Below are positions 1 to 9,353 of a DNA stretch of 64,000 nucleotides, one piece after another. Numbering within the stretch: the first letter of the stretch is position 1; every line of letters begins with the position of its first letter. The notes beneath the pieces were generated by a model that worked only from the letters and a program-made list of their open reading frames with translations, did no database searches and had not been told where the DNA came from. A program made the position numbers and the translations under genes. The DNA is from Mycolicibacterium austroafricanum. GTDB lineage: Bacteria; Actinomycetota; Actinomycetes; Mycobacteriales; Mycobacteriaceae. The stretch spans positions 527,634-591,633 of the forward strand of contig NZ_HG964451.1 in the NCBI RefSeq assembly GCF_000612725.1. The letters are read 5' to 3'.

Positions 1-614
1 CCCAGGTGGTGATCCTGGCATCCGGGCTCGACGCCCGCGCCTACCGGTTGGGCTGGCCTGCCGGCACGGTCGTCTACGAACTCGACCAGCCCGCGGTGAT
101 CGAGTTCAAGACCCGCACGCTGGCCGGTCTCGGCGCACACCCGACGGCCGCTCACCGCCCCGTCCCGATCGACCTGCGCGAAGACTGGCCCGCCGCGCTG
201 CACGCGGCCGGGTTCGACGCCTCCCGCCCCACCGCGTGGCTGGCCGAGGGTCTGCTGATCTACCTGCCACCGGAGGCACAGGACCAACTGTTCGACCGGA
301 TCACCGCGCTGTCGGCGCCGCGAAGCACCATCGCCACCGAATATGCGCCGGGCATCATCGATTTCGACGACGAGAAGGCGCGGGCCATGTCGGCCCCGAT
401 GCGCGAGATGGGCCTCGACATCGACATGCCCTCGCTCGTCTACGCGGGGACGCGCAGCCATGTCATGGACTATCTGGCAGGACAGGGCTGGGAAGTGACG
501 GGCGTACCGCGACGGGAGCTGTTCACCCGCTACGGTCGCCCGCTACCGCCGGAAGCCGGCGACACCGACCCACTCGGCGAGATCGTCTACGTCAGCGCAC
601 ACCGCCCTCAGTAG
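1..614 (+). CDS. SAM-dependent methyltransferase, TIGR00027 (LCM-like) family, 5' end missing
   Basis: This is the C-terminal part of a class I S-adenosylmethionine-dependent methyltransferase; the reading frame is already open at the window edge, so the N-terminus lies outside. The visible protein opens with the family's SAM-binding signature ([14 protein letters not shown]), followed by [11 protein letters not shown] and the [15 protein letters not shown] segment typical of the leucine-carboxymethyltransferase-like proteins expanded in mycobacteria. The natural substrate of these mycobacterial paralogues is generally unknown. It converges on sppA and their 3' ends overlap by 7 bp. M. tuberculosis has the same family beside sppA (Rv0725c/Rv0726c), which supports the assignment. 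Confidence 0.85.
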   Translation, partial: QVVILASGLDARAYRLGWPAGTVVYELDQPAVIEFKTRTLAGLGAHPTAAHRPVPIDLREDWPAALHAAGFDASRPTAWLAEGLLIYLPPEAQDQLFDRITALSAPRSTIATEYAPGIIDFDDEKARAMSAPMREMGLDIDMPSLVYAGTRSHVMDYLAGQGWEVTGVPRRELFTRYGRPLPPEAGDTDPLGEIVYVSAHRPQ

Positions 615-2392
615 CGCGTCTCCCCCAGCCACAGCACGTTGACGCCGGTGAGCGACCGCTGCGTGCGGTCGGCGATGCCGAGGACCGATTGAATCGCCAA
701 CGCGCCGAACACCTCCTGCAGCGAGGCCGCCGCCGGGAGCGAGGACGGCTTGGGCCGCAACACATCCAGCAGGGACGAGCTCGGCAGGTTCTCGACCTCG
801 ACCCTGGTGTCCTCGTCGATGCCTGCCAGCACCTTGGCCCGCCTGATCGCGGTCCGCAGCCCGCCGAGCTCGTCGACGAGGCCGCGCTCGAGCGCATCGG
901 CACCGGTCCACACCCGGCCGCGGGCCACCTGCTCCACGGCCTCGACGCTGAGGTGGCGGCCCTCGGCGACCCGCTGGACGAAGTCGCGGTAGAACAGGTC
1001 GGCCTCGGCTTCGACGTGCGCCTGCTGCTCGTCGGTGAACGGCGCGTTGATCGACCAGGCGTCGGCGTTGGCGTTGGTGCGCACCGTGTCCGACCCGACG
1101 CCGAGCCGGTCCTTGAGCTCGCGGGCGACGAGCTTGCCCGTCAGCACGCCGATCGAGCCGGTGATGGTGCCGGGGTTGGCCACGATCGCGTCGGCGCCCA
1201 TCGACACGTAATAGCCGCCCGATGCCGCGACCGCCCCCATGGAGGCGACGACGGGCTTGCCCCGCTCGCGGGTCCGCACCACCTCGCGCCAGATCGTCTC
1301 CGAGCCGGTGACCGAACCGCCCGGGCTGTCGACCCGCAGCACGATCGCCGCGATGTCGTCGTCGGCGGCGGCCCTGCGCAGCGCGGCGGCGATGGTGTCC
1401 GCGCCGGAGCTGGAGCCGCCCATCGGCGACATCTGCCGCCCACCCCGGCCGCTGACGATCGGCCCCGCCACCGTCACCACCGCGATCTTCGGATGGCGCT
1501 TGAGCCCCGGCACCGAAGGCCTCTTGGTCCTGGCATAACGCGCGAGGAACAGCCGCGGCGGTGCGTCCTCACCGTCGGGGTCACCCGTCTCCGGTGAAAC
1601 CCCCTCGGCGCCCGACATTTCCGCGATGCGCGCGTAAGCCTCGTCGCGGAAGCCGATGCGGTCCACCAGCCCCGCGGTCACCGCGTCGTCACGCAGCAGC
1701 GGGGCCCGGTCGGCCAGCACGTCCAGCGCGGCGCGGTCGATGCCGCGGGAGGCGGCCACCGCGTCCCACACCTGCGTGCGCAGACCGTTGACCAGAGCGG
1801 TGTCGGCTTCGCGGTGCGCGTCGGTGTAGCTGTCCTGGGTGAAAAGGTTTGCCGCCGACTTGTATTCGCCGCGGGTGACGAACTGCGCCTGCACCCCCAG
1901 CTTGTCGAGGGCATCGCGCAGGAACAGCGCGCTGGTGGCGAAGCCGACCAGCCCGACCGTGCCCGACGGCTGCATCCACACCTCGCCGAACGCCGAGGCC
2001 AGATAGTAGGACAACGTGCCGGGGTAGGTCTCGGCCCAGGCCAGCGACGGCTTCTTCTCGGTGAACGCGACGATGGCGTCGCGCAACTCCTGGACTGGTC
2101 CCGGTGGCGCGGCGTCGATCTGGACGCGGGCGATCAGCCCGGCCACCCGGGGATCCTCGGCGGCGCGGTGGATCGCCGCGACCGCCTCGCGCAGCAACAG
2201 GGGCCTCCCGGGCCCGATCACCCCCGAGATCACAGCGATCGGGTCGAATCCGGCGGACTCCGGCGGCGCGCTCTGCAGATCGAGTTCGAGAATGCACCCG
2301 TCGGGCACCCCCTGATGGCGGGCGGTGTCGACCTTACGGGCGAACTCACGGACGTCGTCGAACCCGGGCACCCCGGACAGCGCAGAGAACAT
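608..2392 (-). CDS. sppA: Signal peptide peptidase SppA, long (67K) form
   Basis: A 594-residue protease IV-type serine protease with two homologous halves, the length expected for the long form of SppA. It degrades membrane-embedded signal peptide remnants. The N-terminal half carries the likely catalytic Lys in GEYKSAAN (about K178), and the C-terminal half carries the Ser in AASGGYY (about S391), matching the Lys/Ser dyad of SppA. No clear N-terminal membrane segment is visible from the chosen start ([11 protein letters not shown]), as is common in actinobacterial homologues. It stands 31 bp downstream of the DUF732 gene on the same strand and overlaps the convergent methyltransferase by 7 bp. 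Orthologue of Rv0724 by position. Confidence 0.93.
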   Translation of the reverse strand: MFSALSGVPGFDDVREFARKVDTARHQGVPDGCILELDLQSAPPESAGFDPIAVISGVIGPGRPLLLREAVAAIHRAAEDPRVAGLIARVQIDAAPPGPVQELRDAIVAFTEKKPSLAWAETYPGTLSYYLASAFGEVWMQPSGTVGLVGFATSALFLRDALDKLGVQAQFVTRGEYKSAANLFTQDSYTDAHREADTALVNGLRTQVWDAVAASRGIDRAALDVLADRAPLLRDDAVTAGLVDRIGFRDEAYARIAEMSGAEGVSPETGDPDGEDAPPRLFLARYARTKRPSVPGLKRHPKIAVVTVAGPIVSGRGGRQMSPMGGSSSGADTIAAALRRAAADDDIAAIVLRVDSPGGSVTGSETIWREVVRTRERGKPVVASMGAVAASGGYYVSMGADAIVANPGTITGSIGVLTGKLVARELKDRLGVGSDTVRTNANADAWSINAPFTDEQQAHVEAEADLFYRDFVQRVAEGRHLSVEAVEQVARGRVWTGADALERGLVDELGGLRTAIRRAKVLAGIDEDTRVEVENLPSSSLLDVLRPKPSSLPAAASLQEVFGALAIQSVLGIADRTQRSLTGVNVLWLGETRY

Positions 2393-2423
2393 GGTCCGAG
2401 CCTACCGGCGCGGAACGAGGCAG

Positions 2424-2771
2424 CTAGCGCCCCAAGTAGCGGCCGTACTGCGGGCAGTAGACGGCAGCCGACAGCCGTGTCAGACCGACGGCCTGCTCGC
2501 GGCTGAGACCGTTGCCGGCCAACGTGTTCACCACACCGCGCACCACCGGAACCGGGTTCGGGTTGCCGGTCAGCCCCGTGGTGAGCATCTCGCAGATGCG
2601 CTTGCCCACCGTCGGCGCATCGTCGCTCGCGCCCAGCGGAATCCCCATCGTCGTCACCGCGTTGGTGAACTTCTCGTCCTGGGTCTCGGCGTGCGCGGTC
2701 GCGACGCTGGAGAACAGGGCGAGACCGGCGGCGACCGTCGCGGCGGCGACGGTTCGTCGGTGGCGAATCAT
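2424..2771 (-). CDS. Secreted DUF732-family protein
   Basis: A 115-residue exported protein. The start at 2771 is chosen because a good ribosome binding site (AAGGAG) precedes it and because translation from there begins directly with a signal peptide (MIRHRRTVAAATVAAGLALF), with likely cleavage after AHA. An open frame extends 58 codons further upstream but runs through the terminator hairpin and is not credible. The mature part has two cysteines (in RICEML and VYCPQY) that could form a disulfide and the small helical pattern of DUF732, a mycobacterial secreted family of unknown function. It lies between the end of the rplO operon and sppA. Confidence 0.85.
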   Translation of the reverse strand: MIRHRRTVAAATVAAGLALFSSVATAHAETQDEKFTNAVTTMGIPLGASDDAPTVGKRICEMLTTGLTGNPNPVPVVRGVVNTLAGNGLSREQAVGLTRLSAAVYCPQYGRYLGR

Positions 2772-2862
2772 GGCGTGCTCCTTGGCTGTATCCCCCGGCG
2801 AAGTGTAATTCGTGATCGGCGTCCGCGCCGTTACGGGCGTTACACACCCGTAAACGCAGAAA

Positions 2863-2880
2863 CCCCCGCCAAAGCGGGGG
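2863..2880 (-). terminator. Rho-independent terminator after rplO
   Basis: A 7-bp GC-rich stem (CCCCCGC / GCGGGGG) around a 4-base loop, followed on the minus strand by TTT. It sits 21 bp beyond the rplO stop codon and ends the rplN-rplO ribosomal protein operon before the DUF732 gene. Confidence 0.8.
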
Positions 2881-2901
2881 ATTCCGTCGGACAAAGCCGA
2901 A

Positions 2902-3345
2902 TTACAGCTCGGTGGCGGTGCCACCCGCGGCGGTAATCGCCTCACGGGCGCTGCCGCTGAACTTGTGCGCGGTCACGTCGACCTTGGCCGACAGCTTTCC
3001 GTCGCCGAGCACCTTGACCAGGACGTTCTTGCGAACCAGGCCCTTGGCCACCAGCTCGTCGACACCGACCGTGCCGCCCTCGGGGAACGCCTTGGCGATG
3101 TCGCCGACGTTGACCGGGGCGTACTCGGTGCGGAAGCGGTTACGGAAGCCCTTGAGCTTCGGCAGCCGCATGTGGATCGGCATCTGGCCACCCTCGAACG
3201 TCACCGGGACGTTCTTGCGGGCCTTGGTGCCCTTGGTGCCGCGACCGGCGGTCTTACCCTTGGAGCCTTCACCGCGACCCACCCGGGTCTTGGCCTTCTT
3301 CTCGCCCGGGGCGGGCCGAAGGTCGTGAAGCTTGATCGGATCCAT
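2902..3345 (-). CDS. rplO: 50S ribosomal protein L15
   Basis: L15 of the large ribosomal subunit, 147 residues, the usual bacterial length. The N-terminus has the L15 hallmark of a Gly/Arg/Lys-rich arm ([24 protein letters not shown], quoted in part) that penetrates 23S rRNA, and the C-terminal half keeps the L15/L18e fold region ([20 protein letters not shown]). A strong ribosome binding site (GAGGAGG) overlaps the end of rpmD two bases upstream, showing tight translational coupling. It is the last gene of the operon here; secY and adk, which follow L15 in many bacteria, are absent because sppA-type genes follow, as in M. tuberculosis. Confidence 0.98.
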   Translation of the reverse strand: MDPIKLHDLRPAPGEKKAKTRVGRGEGSKGKTAGRGTKGTKARKNVPVTFEGGQMPIHMRLPKLKGFRNRFRTEYAPVNVGDIAKAFPEGGTVGVDELVAKGLVRKNVLVKVLGDGKLSAKVDVTAHKFSGSAREAITAAGGTATEL

Positions 3346-3347
3346 GG

Positions 3348-3527
3348 TTAAACCTCCTCAACCGTGACGAGGTGGTGCACGGTCTTGATCAGACCGCGCG
3401 TCTGGGCGTTGTCCTCGCGGACCACGGACTGGCGGATCTTGCGCAGCCCGAGCGTCCGCAGCGACTCGCGCTGCTTCCAGCGTGCACCGATGGTGCTGCG
3501 CACCTGGGTGATCTTGAGCTCTGCCAT
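3348..3527 (-). CDS. rpmD: 50S ribosomal protein L30
   Basis: A 59-residue protein beginning [17 protein letters not shown] and continuing with the L30 pattern [19 protein letters not shown]30 is a small globular large-subunit protein. It is short enough to be missed by ORF cut-offs, but its sequence, the position between rpsE and rplO, and spacing of 2-3 bases to both neighbours make it certain. Start is the ATG at 3527, three bases after the rpsE stop. Confidence 0.97.
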   Translation of the reverse strand: MAELKITQVRSTIGARWKQRESLRTLGLRKIRQSVVREDNAQTRGLIKTVHHLVTVEEV

Positions 3528-3530
3528 GGT

Positions 3531-4208
3531 TTAAGCCGTTCCCTCACGCGCGGCGCTGGCGGCCAGGGCCTCCGCCTCACGGCGGGCCCGGAGCATGCCG
3601 GCGGGCGCTACATCCTCGATCGGCAGGCCACGGCGGGCCGCGACCTCTTCGGGACGCTGCAGCAGCTTCAGCGCGGCAACGGTGGCGTGCACCACGTTGA
3701 TCGCGTTGTCGCTACCCAGCGACTTGGCCAGGACGTCGTGCACCCCGGCACATTCCAGCACCGCGCGGCAGGCGCCACCGGCGATGACACCGGTACCGGG
3801 GCTGGCCGGACGCAGCATGACCACTCCGGCCGCGGCCTCACCCTGGACGGGGTGGGTCACGGTGCCGCCGATCAGCGGAACCCGGAAGAAGTTCTTGCGT
3901 GCTTCCTCGACACCCTTGGCGATCGCGGCGGGAACCTCTTTGGCCTTGCCGTAACCGACACCGACCATACCCTTGCCGTCGCCGACGATCACCAGCGCGG
4001 TGAAGCTGAACCGGCGACCGCCCTTGACCACCTTGGAGACGCGGTTGATCGTGACGACCCGCTCCAGGTACTGGCTCTTCTCCCGGTCGTCGCGGCCACC
4101 ACGGCCACCACGATCGTCGCGGCGGCCACGGCCACCGCGGTCACCCCTGCCGCCGTCGCGGCCGTCGCTCGACGGCCCGCCGGCTCCTACAGCCTGCTCG
4201 GCCATCAT
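3531..4208 (-). CDS. rpsE: 30S ribosomal protein S5
   Basis: S5, 225 residues, of the small-subunit body, involved in translational accuracy. The dsRNA-binding N-terminal domain begins near [19 protein letters not shown] and is followed by the S5 C-terminal domain. Before it lies an arginine/glycine/aspartate-rich extension of about 45 residues with repeated GGRG and RDDR units, a known feature of actinobacterial S5 that is absent from E. coli S5. Two adjacent ATGs (4208 and 4205) both fit the GGAAGG ribosome binding site; the true start may be either. Confidence 0.97.
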   Translation of the reverse strand: MMAEQAVGAGGPSSDGRDGGRGDRGGRGRRDDRGGRGGRDDREKSQYLERVVTINRVSKVVKGGRRFSFTALVIVGDGKGMVGVGYGKAKEVPAAIAKGVEEARKNFFRVPLIGGTVTHPVQGEAAAGVVMLRPASPGTGVIAGGACRAVLECAGVHDVLAKSLGSDNAINVVHATVAALKLLQRPEEVAARRGLPIEDVAPAGMLRARREAEALAASAAREGTA

Positions 4209-4239
4209 GCATTCCTTCCGTTATTGGTCAGGTATGACA

Positions 4240-4653
4240 TCAGAACTTCAACCCGCCTTCGCGTGCGGCGTCCGCCAGCGCGGCGATCCGGCCGCCGTAG
4301 GTGTAGCCACCGCGGTCGAAGACGACCTCGTCGATGCCCGCCGCCTTGGCGCGCTCGGCGATCAGCTGACCGACCCGGGTGCTGGCGGCCTTCTTGTCGC
4401 CCTCGTGCGCACGCACGTCGGCCTCGATCGAGGACGCCGCGGCCAGCGTGACGCCTTCCAGATCGTCGACCAGCTGCACGTGGATGTGCCGCGCGGACCG
4501 GTTGACCACCAGACGCGGACGGTCGGCGGTGCCGGAGACCTTCTTGCGCAGGCGCGCATGCCGACGCAGCCGCGAGGTGCGTCGCGTCTCGGAGATGTTC
4601 TTGCCGACCGGGGTGTGCCCGGCGGCCTCTGTGGACTTGGTCTTGGTAGCCAT
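4240..4653 (-). CDS. rplR: 50S ribosomal protein L18
   Basis: L18, 137 residues, a 5S rRNA-binding protein of the central protuberance. The family core is visible ([49 protein letters not shown] at the C-terminus, both quoted from the ends). A 20-residue mycobacterial N-terminal lead ([12 protein letters not shown]) precedes it. Lies between rplF, three bases away, and rpsE in the standard spc order. Confidence 0.98.
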   Translation of the reverse strand: MATKTKSTEAAGHTPVGKNISETRRTSRLRRHARLRKKVSGTADRPRLVVNRSARHIHVQLVDDLEGVTLAAASSIEADVRAHEGDKKAASTRVGQLIAERAKAAGIDEVVFDRGGYTYGGRIAALADAAREGGLKF

Positions 4654-4656
4654 CTA

Positions 4657-5196
4657 CTACTTACCCGTCTTTCCGACCTTGCGACGGATCTGCTCGCCCT
4701 CGTAGCGGATCCCCTTGCCCTTGTAGGGATCGCTCTTGCGAAGACGGCGGATGTTCGCCGCGATCTGGCCGACCTTCTGCTTGTCGATACCGGAGATCGA
4801 GAACTTCGTGGGCGTCTCGACCGCGAAGGTGACGCCTTCGGGAGCGGTGATCAGCACCGGGTGGCTGTATCCGAGGGCGAACTCCAGGTTGCTGCCCTTG
4901 GCCACGACGCGGTAACCGACGCCGAAGATCTCCATCTTGGTGGTGTAGCCCTCGGTCACGCCGGTCACCAGGTTGGCGATCAGTGTGCGGGACAGGCCGT
5001 GCAACGAACGGTTGCGCCGCTCGTCGTTGGGCCGGGTGACCACGATCGCGCCGTCGTCATCGCGTGTGACCGCGATCGGCTCGGCGACGTCGAGGGTCAG
5101 CGTGCCCTTGGGGCCCTTGACGGACACGTTCTGTCCGTCGATCGTCACGTCGACCCCGCTCGGGACCGTGACCGGCTGCTTTCCAATGCGAGACAT
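4657..5196 (-). CDS. rplF: 50S ribosomal protein L6
   Basis: L6, 179 residues, located near the factor-binding site at the base of the L7/L12 stalk. It starts with the canonical [12 protein letters not shown] and ends with the RNA-binding RRKVGKTGK; the two L6 repeats and the [10 protein letters not shown] signature are intact. It is 15 bp downstream of rpsH and 3 bp upstream of rplR. Confidence 0.98.
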   Translation of the reverse strand: MSRIGKQPVTVPSGVDVTIDGQNVSVKGPKGTLTLDVAEPIAVTRDDDGAIVVTRPNDERRNRSLHGLSRTLIANLVTGVTEGYTTKMEIFGVGYRVVAKGSNLEFALGYSHPVLITAPEGVTFAVETPTKFSISGIDKQKVGQIAANIRRLRKSDPYKGKGIRYEGEQIRRKVGKTGK

Positions 5197-5211
5197 GTAT
5201 CTAGCCCTCCC

Positions 5212-5610
5212 TCACCACACGTAGGCGAGGACTTCGCCGCCGACGCCCTCACGGGCGGCTTGGCGGTCGGTCCTCAGACCGGACGACGTGGAAATGATCG
5301 CCACACCGAGTCCGCCGAGAACCCGCGGCAGGTTGGTGGACTTCGCGTACACGCGCAGACCGGGCTTGGACACCCGGCGCAGGCCCGCGATGCTGCGTTC
5401 ACGGCTCGGGCCGTACTTCAGCTGCACGACCAGGGACTTGCCCACCCGGGCGTCCTCGGTGCGGTAGTCGCTGATGTAGCCCTCTTTCTTGAGGATTTCG
5501 GCGATGTTGGCCTTGATCTTGCTGTGCGGCAAGGTCACTTCGTCGTGATACGCCGAATTGGCGTTGCGCAGACGCGTCAAGAAGTCTGCGATCGGATCCG
5601 TCATGGTCAT
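5212..5610 (-). CDS. rpsH: 30S ribosomal protein S8
   Basis: S8, 132 residues, a primary 16S rRNA-binding protein; in E. coli it is the translational regulator of the spc operon. Begins [18 protein letters not shown] and ends [11 protein letters not shown], both diagnostic. It is separated from rpsN by about 94 bp, longer than the other gaps in this operon. Whether S8 regulates the operon in mycobacteria cannot be told from the sequence. Confidence 0.98.
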   Translation of the reverse strand: MTMTDPIADFLTRLRNANSAYHDEVTLPHSKIKANIAEILKKEGYISDYRTEDARVGKSLVVQLKYGPSRERSIAGLRRVSKPGLRVYAKSTNLPRVLGGLGVAIISTSSGLRTDRQAAREGVGGEVLAYVW

Positions 5611-5704
5611 GACAGCCGGTTCACCTTTCTCGCGGCGGTTCCCCTCCCGAAGATTCGGAACGGGCCTCCCGCAACATGTTTCGTAGTTGTGGTCTTAGCG
5701 GCTG

Positions 5705-5890
5705 TTACCAGCTGGACTTCTGCACACCCGGCAGTTCGCCGGCGTGCGCCATTTCACGAAGGCAGATCCGGCACAGGCCGAACTTGCGGAACACCGCATG
5801 CGGACGGCCGCAGCGGTTGCAGCGCGTGTAGCCGCGCACCTTGAACTTGGGCTTCTTGTTGGCCTTGTTGACCAGAGCCTTCTTTGCCAT
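5705..5890 (-). CDS. rpsN: 30S ribosomal protein S14, zinc-binding type Z
   Basis: A 61-residue S14 of the short, zinc-binding type. Four cysteines in two CxxC pairs (C24/C27 and C40/C43) form the zinc site. The ATG at 5890 is chosen because the family starts [16 protein letters not shown]; an in-frame upstream extension belongs to the end of rplE. Mycobacteria usually also encode a zinc-free long S14 elsewhere, induced in zinc starvation; this copy is the zinc-replete form. Confidence 0.97.
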   Translation of the reverse strand: MAKKALVNKANKKPKFKVRGYTRCNRCGRPHAVFRKFGLCRICLREMAHAGELPGVQKSSW

Positions 5891-5894
5891 CTGC

Positions 5895-6461
5895 TCAGTT
5901 CTCCTTGAACGGGAAGCCGAGCGCCCGCAGCAGCGCACGTCCCTCGTCGTCGTTCGTCGCCGAGGTGACGACGGTGATGTCCATGCCGCGGGGCCGATCG
6001 ATGCTGTCCACGTCGATCTCGTGGAACACCGACTGCTCGGTCAGCCCGAACGTGTAGTTGCCGGTGCCGTCGAACTGCTTGCCGCTGAGGCCGCGGAAGT
6101 CGCGGATACGGGGCAGCGAGATGGAGATCAAGCGGTCCAGGAACTCCCACATGCGGTCGCCGCGCAGCGTGACGCGCGCACCGATCGGCATGCCCTCGCG
6201 AAGCTTGAACTGCGCGATGGACTTACGGGCCCGGCGGATCTCCGGCTTCTGGCCGGTGATCAGCGCGAGGTCGTTGACCGCACCGTTGATCAGCTTGGCG
6301 TCACGGGCGGCGTCACCGACGCCCATGTTGACGACGACCTTGGTGACACCGGGGATCTGCATCACGTTGGCGTAGCCGAACTCCTTGAGCAGCTGGTCGC
6401 GGATCTCTTCGCGGTAGCGCTGCTTCAGGCGCGGCAGGGTCTTGGTCTCAGTGGTGGTCAT
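5895..6461 (-). CDS. rplE: 50S ribosomal protein L5
   Basis: L5, 188 residues, binds 5S rRNA and contacts P-site tRNA. The start at 6461 ([19 protein letters not shown]) is preferred; the longer open frame reaches back into rplX. The conserved L5 blocks are present ([42 protein letters not shown]). It follows rplX by one base and precedes rpsN by four. Confidence 0.98.
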   Translation of the reverse strand: MTTTETKTLPRLKQRYREEIRDQLLKEFGYANVMQIPGVTKVVVNMGVGDAARDAKLINGAVNDLALITGQKPEIRRARKSIAQFKLREGMPIGARVTLRGDRMWEFLDRLISISLPRIRDFRGLSGKQFDGTGNYTFGLTEQSVFHEIDVDSIDRPRGMDITVVTSATNDDEGRALLRALGFPFKEN

Positions 6462-6462
6462 G

Positions 6463-6780
6463 TCAGATGTCCTTGCCGTTGGACTTGGCGATGCGGACGT
6501 TCTTGCCGGTCTCATCGTCACGGCGGTAGCCGACGCGGGTCGGCTTGCCGTCGGAATCGAGCAGCATCACGTTGGACACCGAGATGGGCGCCTCCTGCGT
6601 GACGATGCCGCCGGAGGAAGCGCCGCGCTCGGTGCGCGACTCGGGGGTGTGCTTCTTGATCCGGTTCACGCCCTCGACGAGGACCTTGTTGCGGTCGGGG
6701 TAGGCCACCAGGACCTTGCCCTTGGCGCCCTTGTCCTTACCGGAGATGACGAGCACCGTGTCACCCTTGCGGACCTTCAT
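6463..6780 (-). CDS. rplX: 50S ribosomal protein L24
   Basis: L24, 105 residues, an assembly-initiator protein of the large subunit. The KOW motif is at the N-terminus ([21 protein letters not shown]), followed by NRIKKHTP typical of the family. Its start codon directly abuts the rplN stop codon, indicating coupled translation. Confidence 0.98.
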   Translation of the reverse strand: MKVRKGDTVLVISGKDKGAKGKVLVAYPDRNKVLVEGVNRIKKHTPESRTERGASSGGIVTQEAPISVSNVMLLDSDGKPTRVGYRRDDETGKNVRIAKSNGKDI

Positions 6781-7149
6781 CTACAACACCTCCGGGGCGA
6801 GCGAGACGATCTTCATGAACTTCTTCTCACGCAGCTCGCGGCCGACCGGCCCGAAGATGCGGGTGCCACGCGGGTCATTGTCGTTCTTGATGATGACCGC
6901 GGCGTTCTCGTCGAACTTGATGTAGCTGCCGTCGGCGCGACGGCGCTCCTTGGCGGTGCGCACGACGACGGCCTTGACCACGTCACCACGCTTGACGTTG
7001 CCGCCGGGGATGGCGTCCTTGACGGTCGCCACGATGACATCGCCGATGCCTGCGTAGCGCCGCGACGAGCCGCCGAGCACGCGGATGCACAAGATCTCCT
7101 TGGCGCCCGTGTTGTCGGCGACCTTGAGCCGCGATTCTTGCTGAATCAC
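6781..7149 (-). CDS. rplN: 50S ribosomal protein L14
   Basis: L14, 122 residues, at the subunit interface. It uses a GTG start preceded by a strong GAGGAG ribosome binding site, and reads [18 protein letters not shown], the standard L14 N-terminus. In most bacteria rplN follows rpsQ directly; here it is the first gene of a separate transcription unit because an 18-kb accessory block lies upstream. M. tuberculosis has a smaller interruption (atsA region) at the same place. It therefore depends on its own promoter (7267-7321) and has a leader of about 120 nt. Confidence 0.98.
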   Translation of the reverse strand: MIQQESRLKVADNTGAKEILCIRVLGGSSRRYAGIGDVIVATVKDAIPGGNVKRGDVVKAVVVRTAKERRRADGSYIKFDENAAVIIKNDNDPRGTRIFGPVGRELREKKFMKIVSLAPEVL

Positions 7150-7266
7150 TAGATCTCCTCGACCTGGTTATTGAGTGCACGGCAGATACCGACCTGACGT
7201 GCGCGGTCTTTGTCACCCAAGAGCACGCGGGGTTTTCTCGCACGCGAGACAACCGAGGTCTGCCCT

Positions 7267-7321
7267 AGGCAACCCCCACATACTAGGTGAGCTCGCCGAA
7301 TGCTCCAAATCGCTGCACTGC
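7267..7321 (-). promoter_or_regulatory. Probable sigma-A promoter of the rplN operon
   Basis: On the minus strand a -35 box TTGGAG (7303-7308) and a -10 box TAGTAT (7280-7285) are separated by 17 bases. Upstream is GCAGTGCAGCGATTTGG (7305-7321), and four bases after the -10 box is GGGTTGCCT (7267-7275), at the expected start point. Both flanking blocks recur at the same spacing in front of rpsJ. The leader also has a short hairpin at 7236-7249 (TCTCGC/GCGAGA). The boxes are seen; promoter activity is inferred. Confidence 0.75.
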
Positions 7322-7336
7322 GGCGGTGGGGGCAGG

Positions 7337-7810
7337 TCAGGCCAGGCCGACGCTGAGGTCCACCTCGACGGGCGCCCCGGACGGCAGCGCCAACACCCCG
7401 ATCGCGGATCGGGCGGGTAGTGCGGCCGCGCCGAGTGCGGCGGCCAGGGCCGCGGACGCGCCGTCGGCGACCGCGCTCAGCTCCCGGAATCCCGGCGCGC
7501 AGGCGATGTAGACGGTCATCCGCAGGCAGCGCAGACCTGCGGCTTCGGGCAGCACCGACCGCACCGCAGCCAGCGCGTTGCCCGCCGCCATCGCCGCGGC
7601 GGCGCGGGCCTGGTCCACCGACAGGGTGTCGCCCACCACCCCGGAGACGACGAGGACTCCGTCGCGCCGCGGAGTCATGCCCGCCGAGTGCGCGACGTCG
7701 CCGTGGCGCACGGCGGGCACATAGTCGCCCTGCGGCGGGGGTGCACAGTCGCCCTGCGGCGGGGACACATCGCCGCCCCGCGGCGGCGGTGCCGTCCACT
7801 CAGTCGACAC
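7337..7810 (-). CDS. RidA-like (YjgF/YER057c/UK114) family protein
   Basis: A 157-residue protein whose core, from YVPAVRHGD through VLVVSGVVGD and the C-terminal PSGAPVEVDLSVGLA, matches the RidA superfamily. RidA proteins hydrolyse reactive imines and enamines released by amine-metabolising enzymes; whether this member keeps that activity is not certain. I chose the GTG at 7810, which overlaps the end of the upstream gamma-glutamyltransferase gene, because the YVPAVRHGD part of the fold would be lost from the internal ATG near residue 45. The N-terminal linker (residues 7-30) consists of three 8-residue repeats of the type APPPQGDY, encoded by a 24-bp tandem repeat. Last gene of the diiron-oxidase operon, immediately before the rplN promoter. 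Confidence 0.75.
   Translation of the reverse strand: MSTEWTAPPPRGGDVSPPQGDCAPPPQGDYVPAVRHGDVAHSAGMTPRRDGVLVVSGVVGDTLSVDQARAAAAMAAGNALAAVRSVLPEAAGLRCLRMTVYIACAPGFRELSAVADGASAALAAALGAAALPARSAIGVLALPSGAPVEVDLSVGLA
7721..7792. repeat. Three 24-bp tandem repeats inside the RidA-like gene
   Basis: Units at 7721-7744, 7745-7768 and 7769-7792, each with core GTCGCCCTGCGGCGG or a close variant. Being a multiple of three they keep the frame and encode three copies of an 8-residue Pro/Gly-rich unit (APPPRGGD, VSPPQGDC, APPPQGDY) in the linker before the RidA fold. Copy number is likely to vary among strains by slippage. Confidence 0.85.
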
Positions 7811-9353
7811 CGAGCGCGACACCTTCCTGACGTGGATCGGCGGCGCCGGCCAGCACACCGCGCTCGTCGACGGAGATGAGCTGGGCGCTGCCACCCCCGC
7901 CGAGCGCGGGCTGGTCCACCACCCGATGGCCCGCCGCGGCCAGTTGGCGGCGCACCCCGGCGGGGAGAGACTGTTCGACGCGCAGCTCGTCGGGCGAGCC
8001 GACGACGTCGGCGTCCGAACCGGGGAAGACGGTGAACCGGGGCGCCGACACCGCCTCTGCGGGATCGAGACCGTGGTCGAGGACGTGCGAGAGCAGCTGC
8101 ATGTTCCACTGCACCTGCCCGTCACCGCCGGGCGTGTTGCCGACGTGCAGCAGCGCGCCGGCGTCGTCGGTGACCACCCAGGCGTTGAGGGTGTGCAGCG
8201 GCTTGCGGCGCGGCGCCACCTCGTTGGGGTGGCCGGGGATCAGGTAGGCGCCGCGGGCCAGCCGGTTGTTGAGGATCACCCCGGTGCCGGGCACGGTGAA
8301 CTTGGCACCGAAGGTGAACGCCAGCGAGTGGATGAAGCTGACCGCCCGGCCTTCGGCGTCGACCACCACGGTCGAGGTGGTGTCCCCGGCCCGGACCTCG
8401 ACTGGGCCGCGCGCTTCGGTGCCACAGTCCAGGTCGCGCCGCTGGGCCTCGATCCGGTCCGGCGTCAGCACATACCGGGACCCGTCATTGTCGCTGGCGC
8501 ACAACGCAAGTCGGTCGGCGAACGTCAGCCGGGCAGCCCGGGCCAGCCGATCGATCGCCTCGGCCGACAGCCAGCCGGAGAACCCGACGACGCCGTCGCA
8601 CAACGCCGCCTGTTGCAGCACCATCCAGCCGGGCGTGGGCAGTGGGGTCTGATGCACCACCGCGCCGGCGTAGCGGCCGGTGATCGCGGGTTCGGGGTTC
8701 ACCTCGGCGCCTGCGGCCCATTCGTCGCCGCTGAACGGCGCGCCGCCGGCCTGCAACGCCGCCACCGCCCGCTGCGCGAACTCGCCGGTGTAGAAGCCTT
8801 CCGGGTCGCGCGCCAGCCGCCGGATCGTGGCCGCGAGCTCCGGTTGCGGCACCCGGCTGCCGACCGCAGGTGCGCTGTCGCCCAGTGCCGTGACGACATC
8901 GCCTGCGGTGCGCGCCGAACACGGCAGGCCGTCGCCTGCGATCCGGGCGGCCGGCTCCCACAGCTGCTCCAGCGCCCTGGTGGCGCCACCGAGGTGCAGC
9001 GCGCGCAGCGCCGCGACGGCGCCCGGCACCGCGACGGCCAGCGGACCGTCCAGCGGAATGCTCGAAAGACCCTGGGCGGCATAGAATTCCGGCGTCCCGC
9101 CGTCGGGGCCGTACCCGGAGCCGTTGACGGTCCACACCCGCCCGTCCGGTTCGCGGACGACGGCGAACGCGTCGCCGCCGATCCCGCACTGCCCCGGCAG
9201 GGTGAGCCAGGTCAGCGCCGCCATCGCCAGCGTGGCGTCGATCGCGTTGCCGCCGTCGGCGAGAACCCGCGCTCCGGCCAGACTGGCGGCCGGATGGCTG
9301 CTGCTGACCATGGCATTCGCCGACAACGCGGGCGGCCGCTGGGCGGTCGCCAT
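7800..9353 (-). CDS. Gamma-glutamyltransferase family protein
   Basis: A 517-residue member of the gamma-glutamyltransferase/cephalosporin acylase family, Ntn hydrolases that self-cleave before a catalytic threonine. The N-terminal half has the family pattern MVSSSHPAASLAGARVLADGGNAIDATLA and GQCGIGGDAF, and the candidate nucleophile is in GDTTSTVVVDAEG (Thr325 or Thr326). The later block NTPGGDGQVQWNMQLLSHVLDHG is also family-typical. No signal peptide is visible, so it may act in the cytoplasm, unlike glutathione-degrading GGTs. The ATG at 9353 overlaps the stop codon of the upstream Rieske gene by one base (TGATG). In this operon it may remove or transfer a gamma-glutamyl group from a pathway intermediate, by analogy with gamma-glutamylated amine catabolism; this is inference. 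Confidence 0.85.
   Translation of the reverse strand: MATAQRPPALSANAMVSSSHPAASLAGARVLADGGNAIDATLAMAALTWLTLPGQCGIGGDAFAVVREPDGRVWTVNGSGYGPDGGTPEFYAAQGLSSIPLDGPLAVAVPGAVAALRALHLGGATRALEQLWEPAARIAGDGLPCSARTAGDVVTALGDSAPAVGSRVPQPELAATIRRLARDPEGFYTGEFAQRAVAALQAGGAPFSGDEWAAGAEVNPEPAITGRYAGAVVHQTPLPTPGWMVLQQAALCDGVVGFSGWLSAEAIDRLARAARLTFADRLALCASDNDGSRYVLTPDRIEAQRRDLDCGTEARGPVEVRAGDTTSTVVVDAEGRAVSFIHSLAFTFGAKFTVPGTGVILNNRLARGAYLIPGHPNEVAPRRKPLHTLNAWVVTDDAGALLHVGNTPGGDGQVQWNMQLLSHVLDHGLDPAEAVSAPRFTVFPGSDADVVGSPDELRVEQSLPAGVRRQLAAAGHRVVDQPALGGGGSAQLISVDERGVLAGAADPRQEGVALGVD

Noticed and set aside
236..1597. Long plus-strand open frame opposite sppA (and similar ones opposite atsA, rocE, mftC and others, e.g. 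22291-23607 and 61596-63239)
   Set aside because: Arg/Pro/Gly/Ala-rich translations with no family features; a by-product of GC3 bias on the strand opposite real genes.
2424..2945. 173-residue version of the DUF732 protein
   Set aside because: The extra 58 codons run through the rplO terminator hairpin and would bury the signal peptide.
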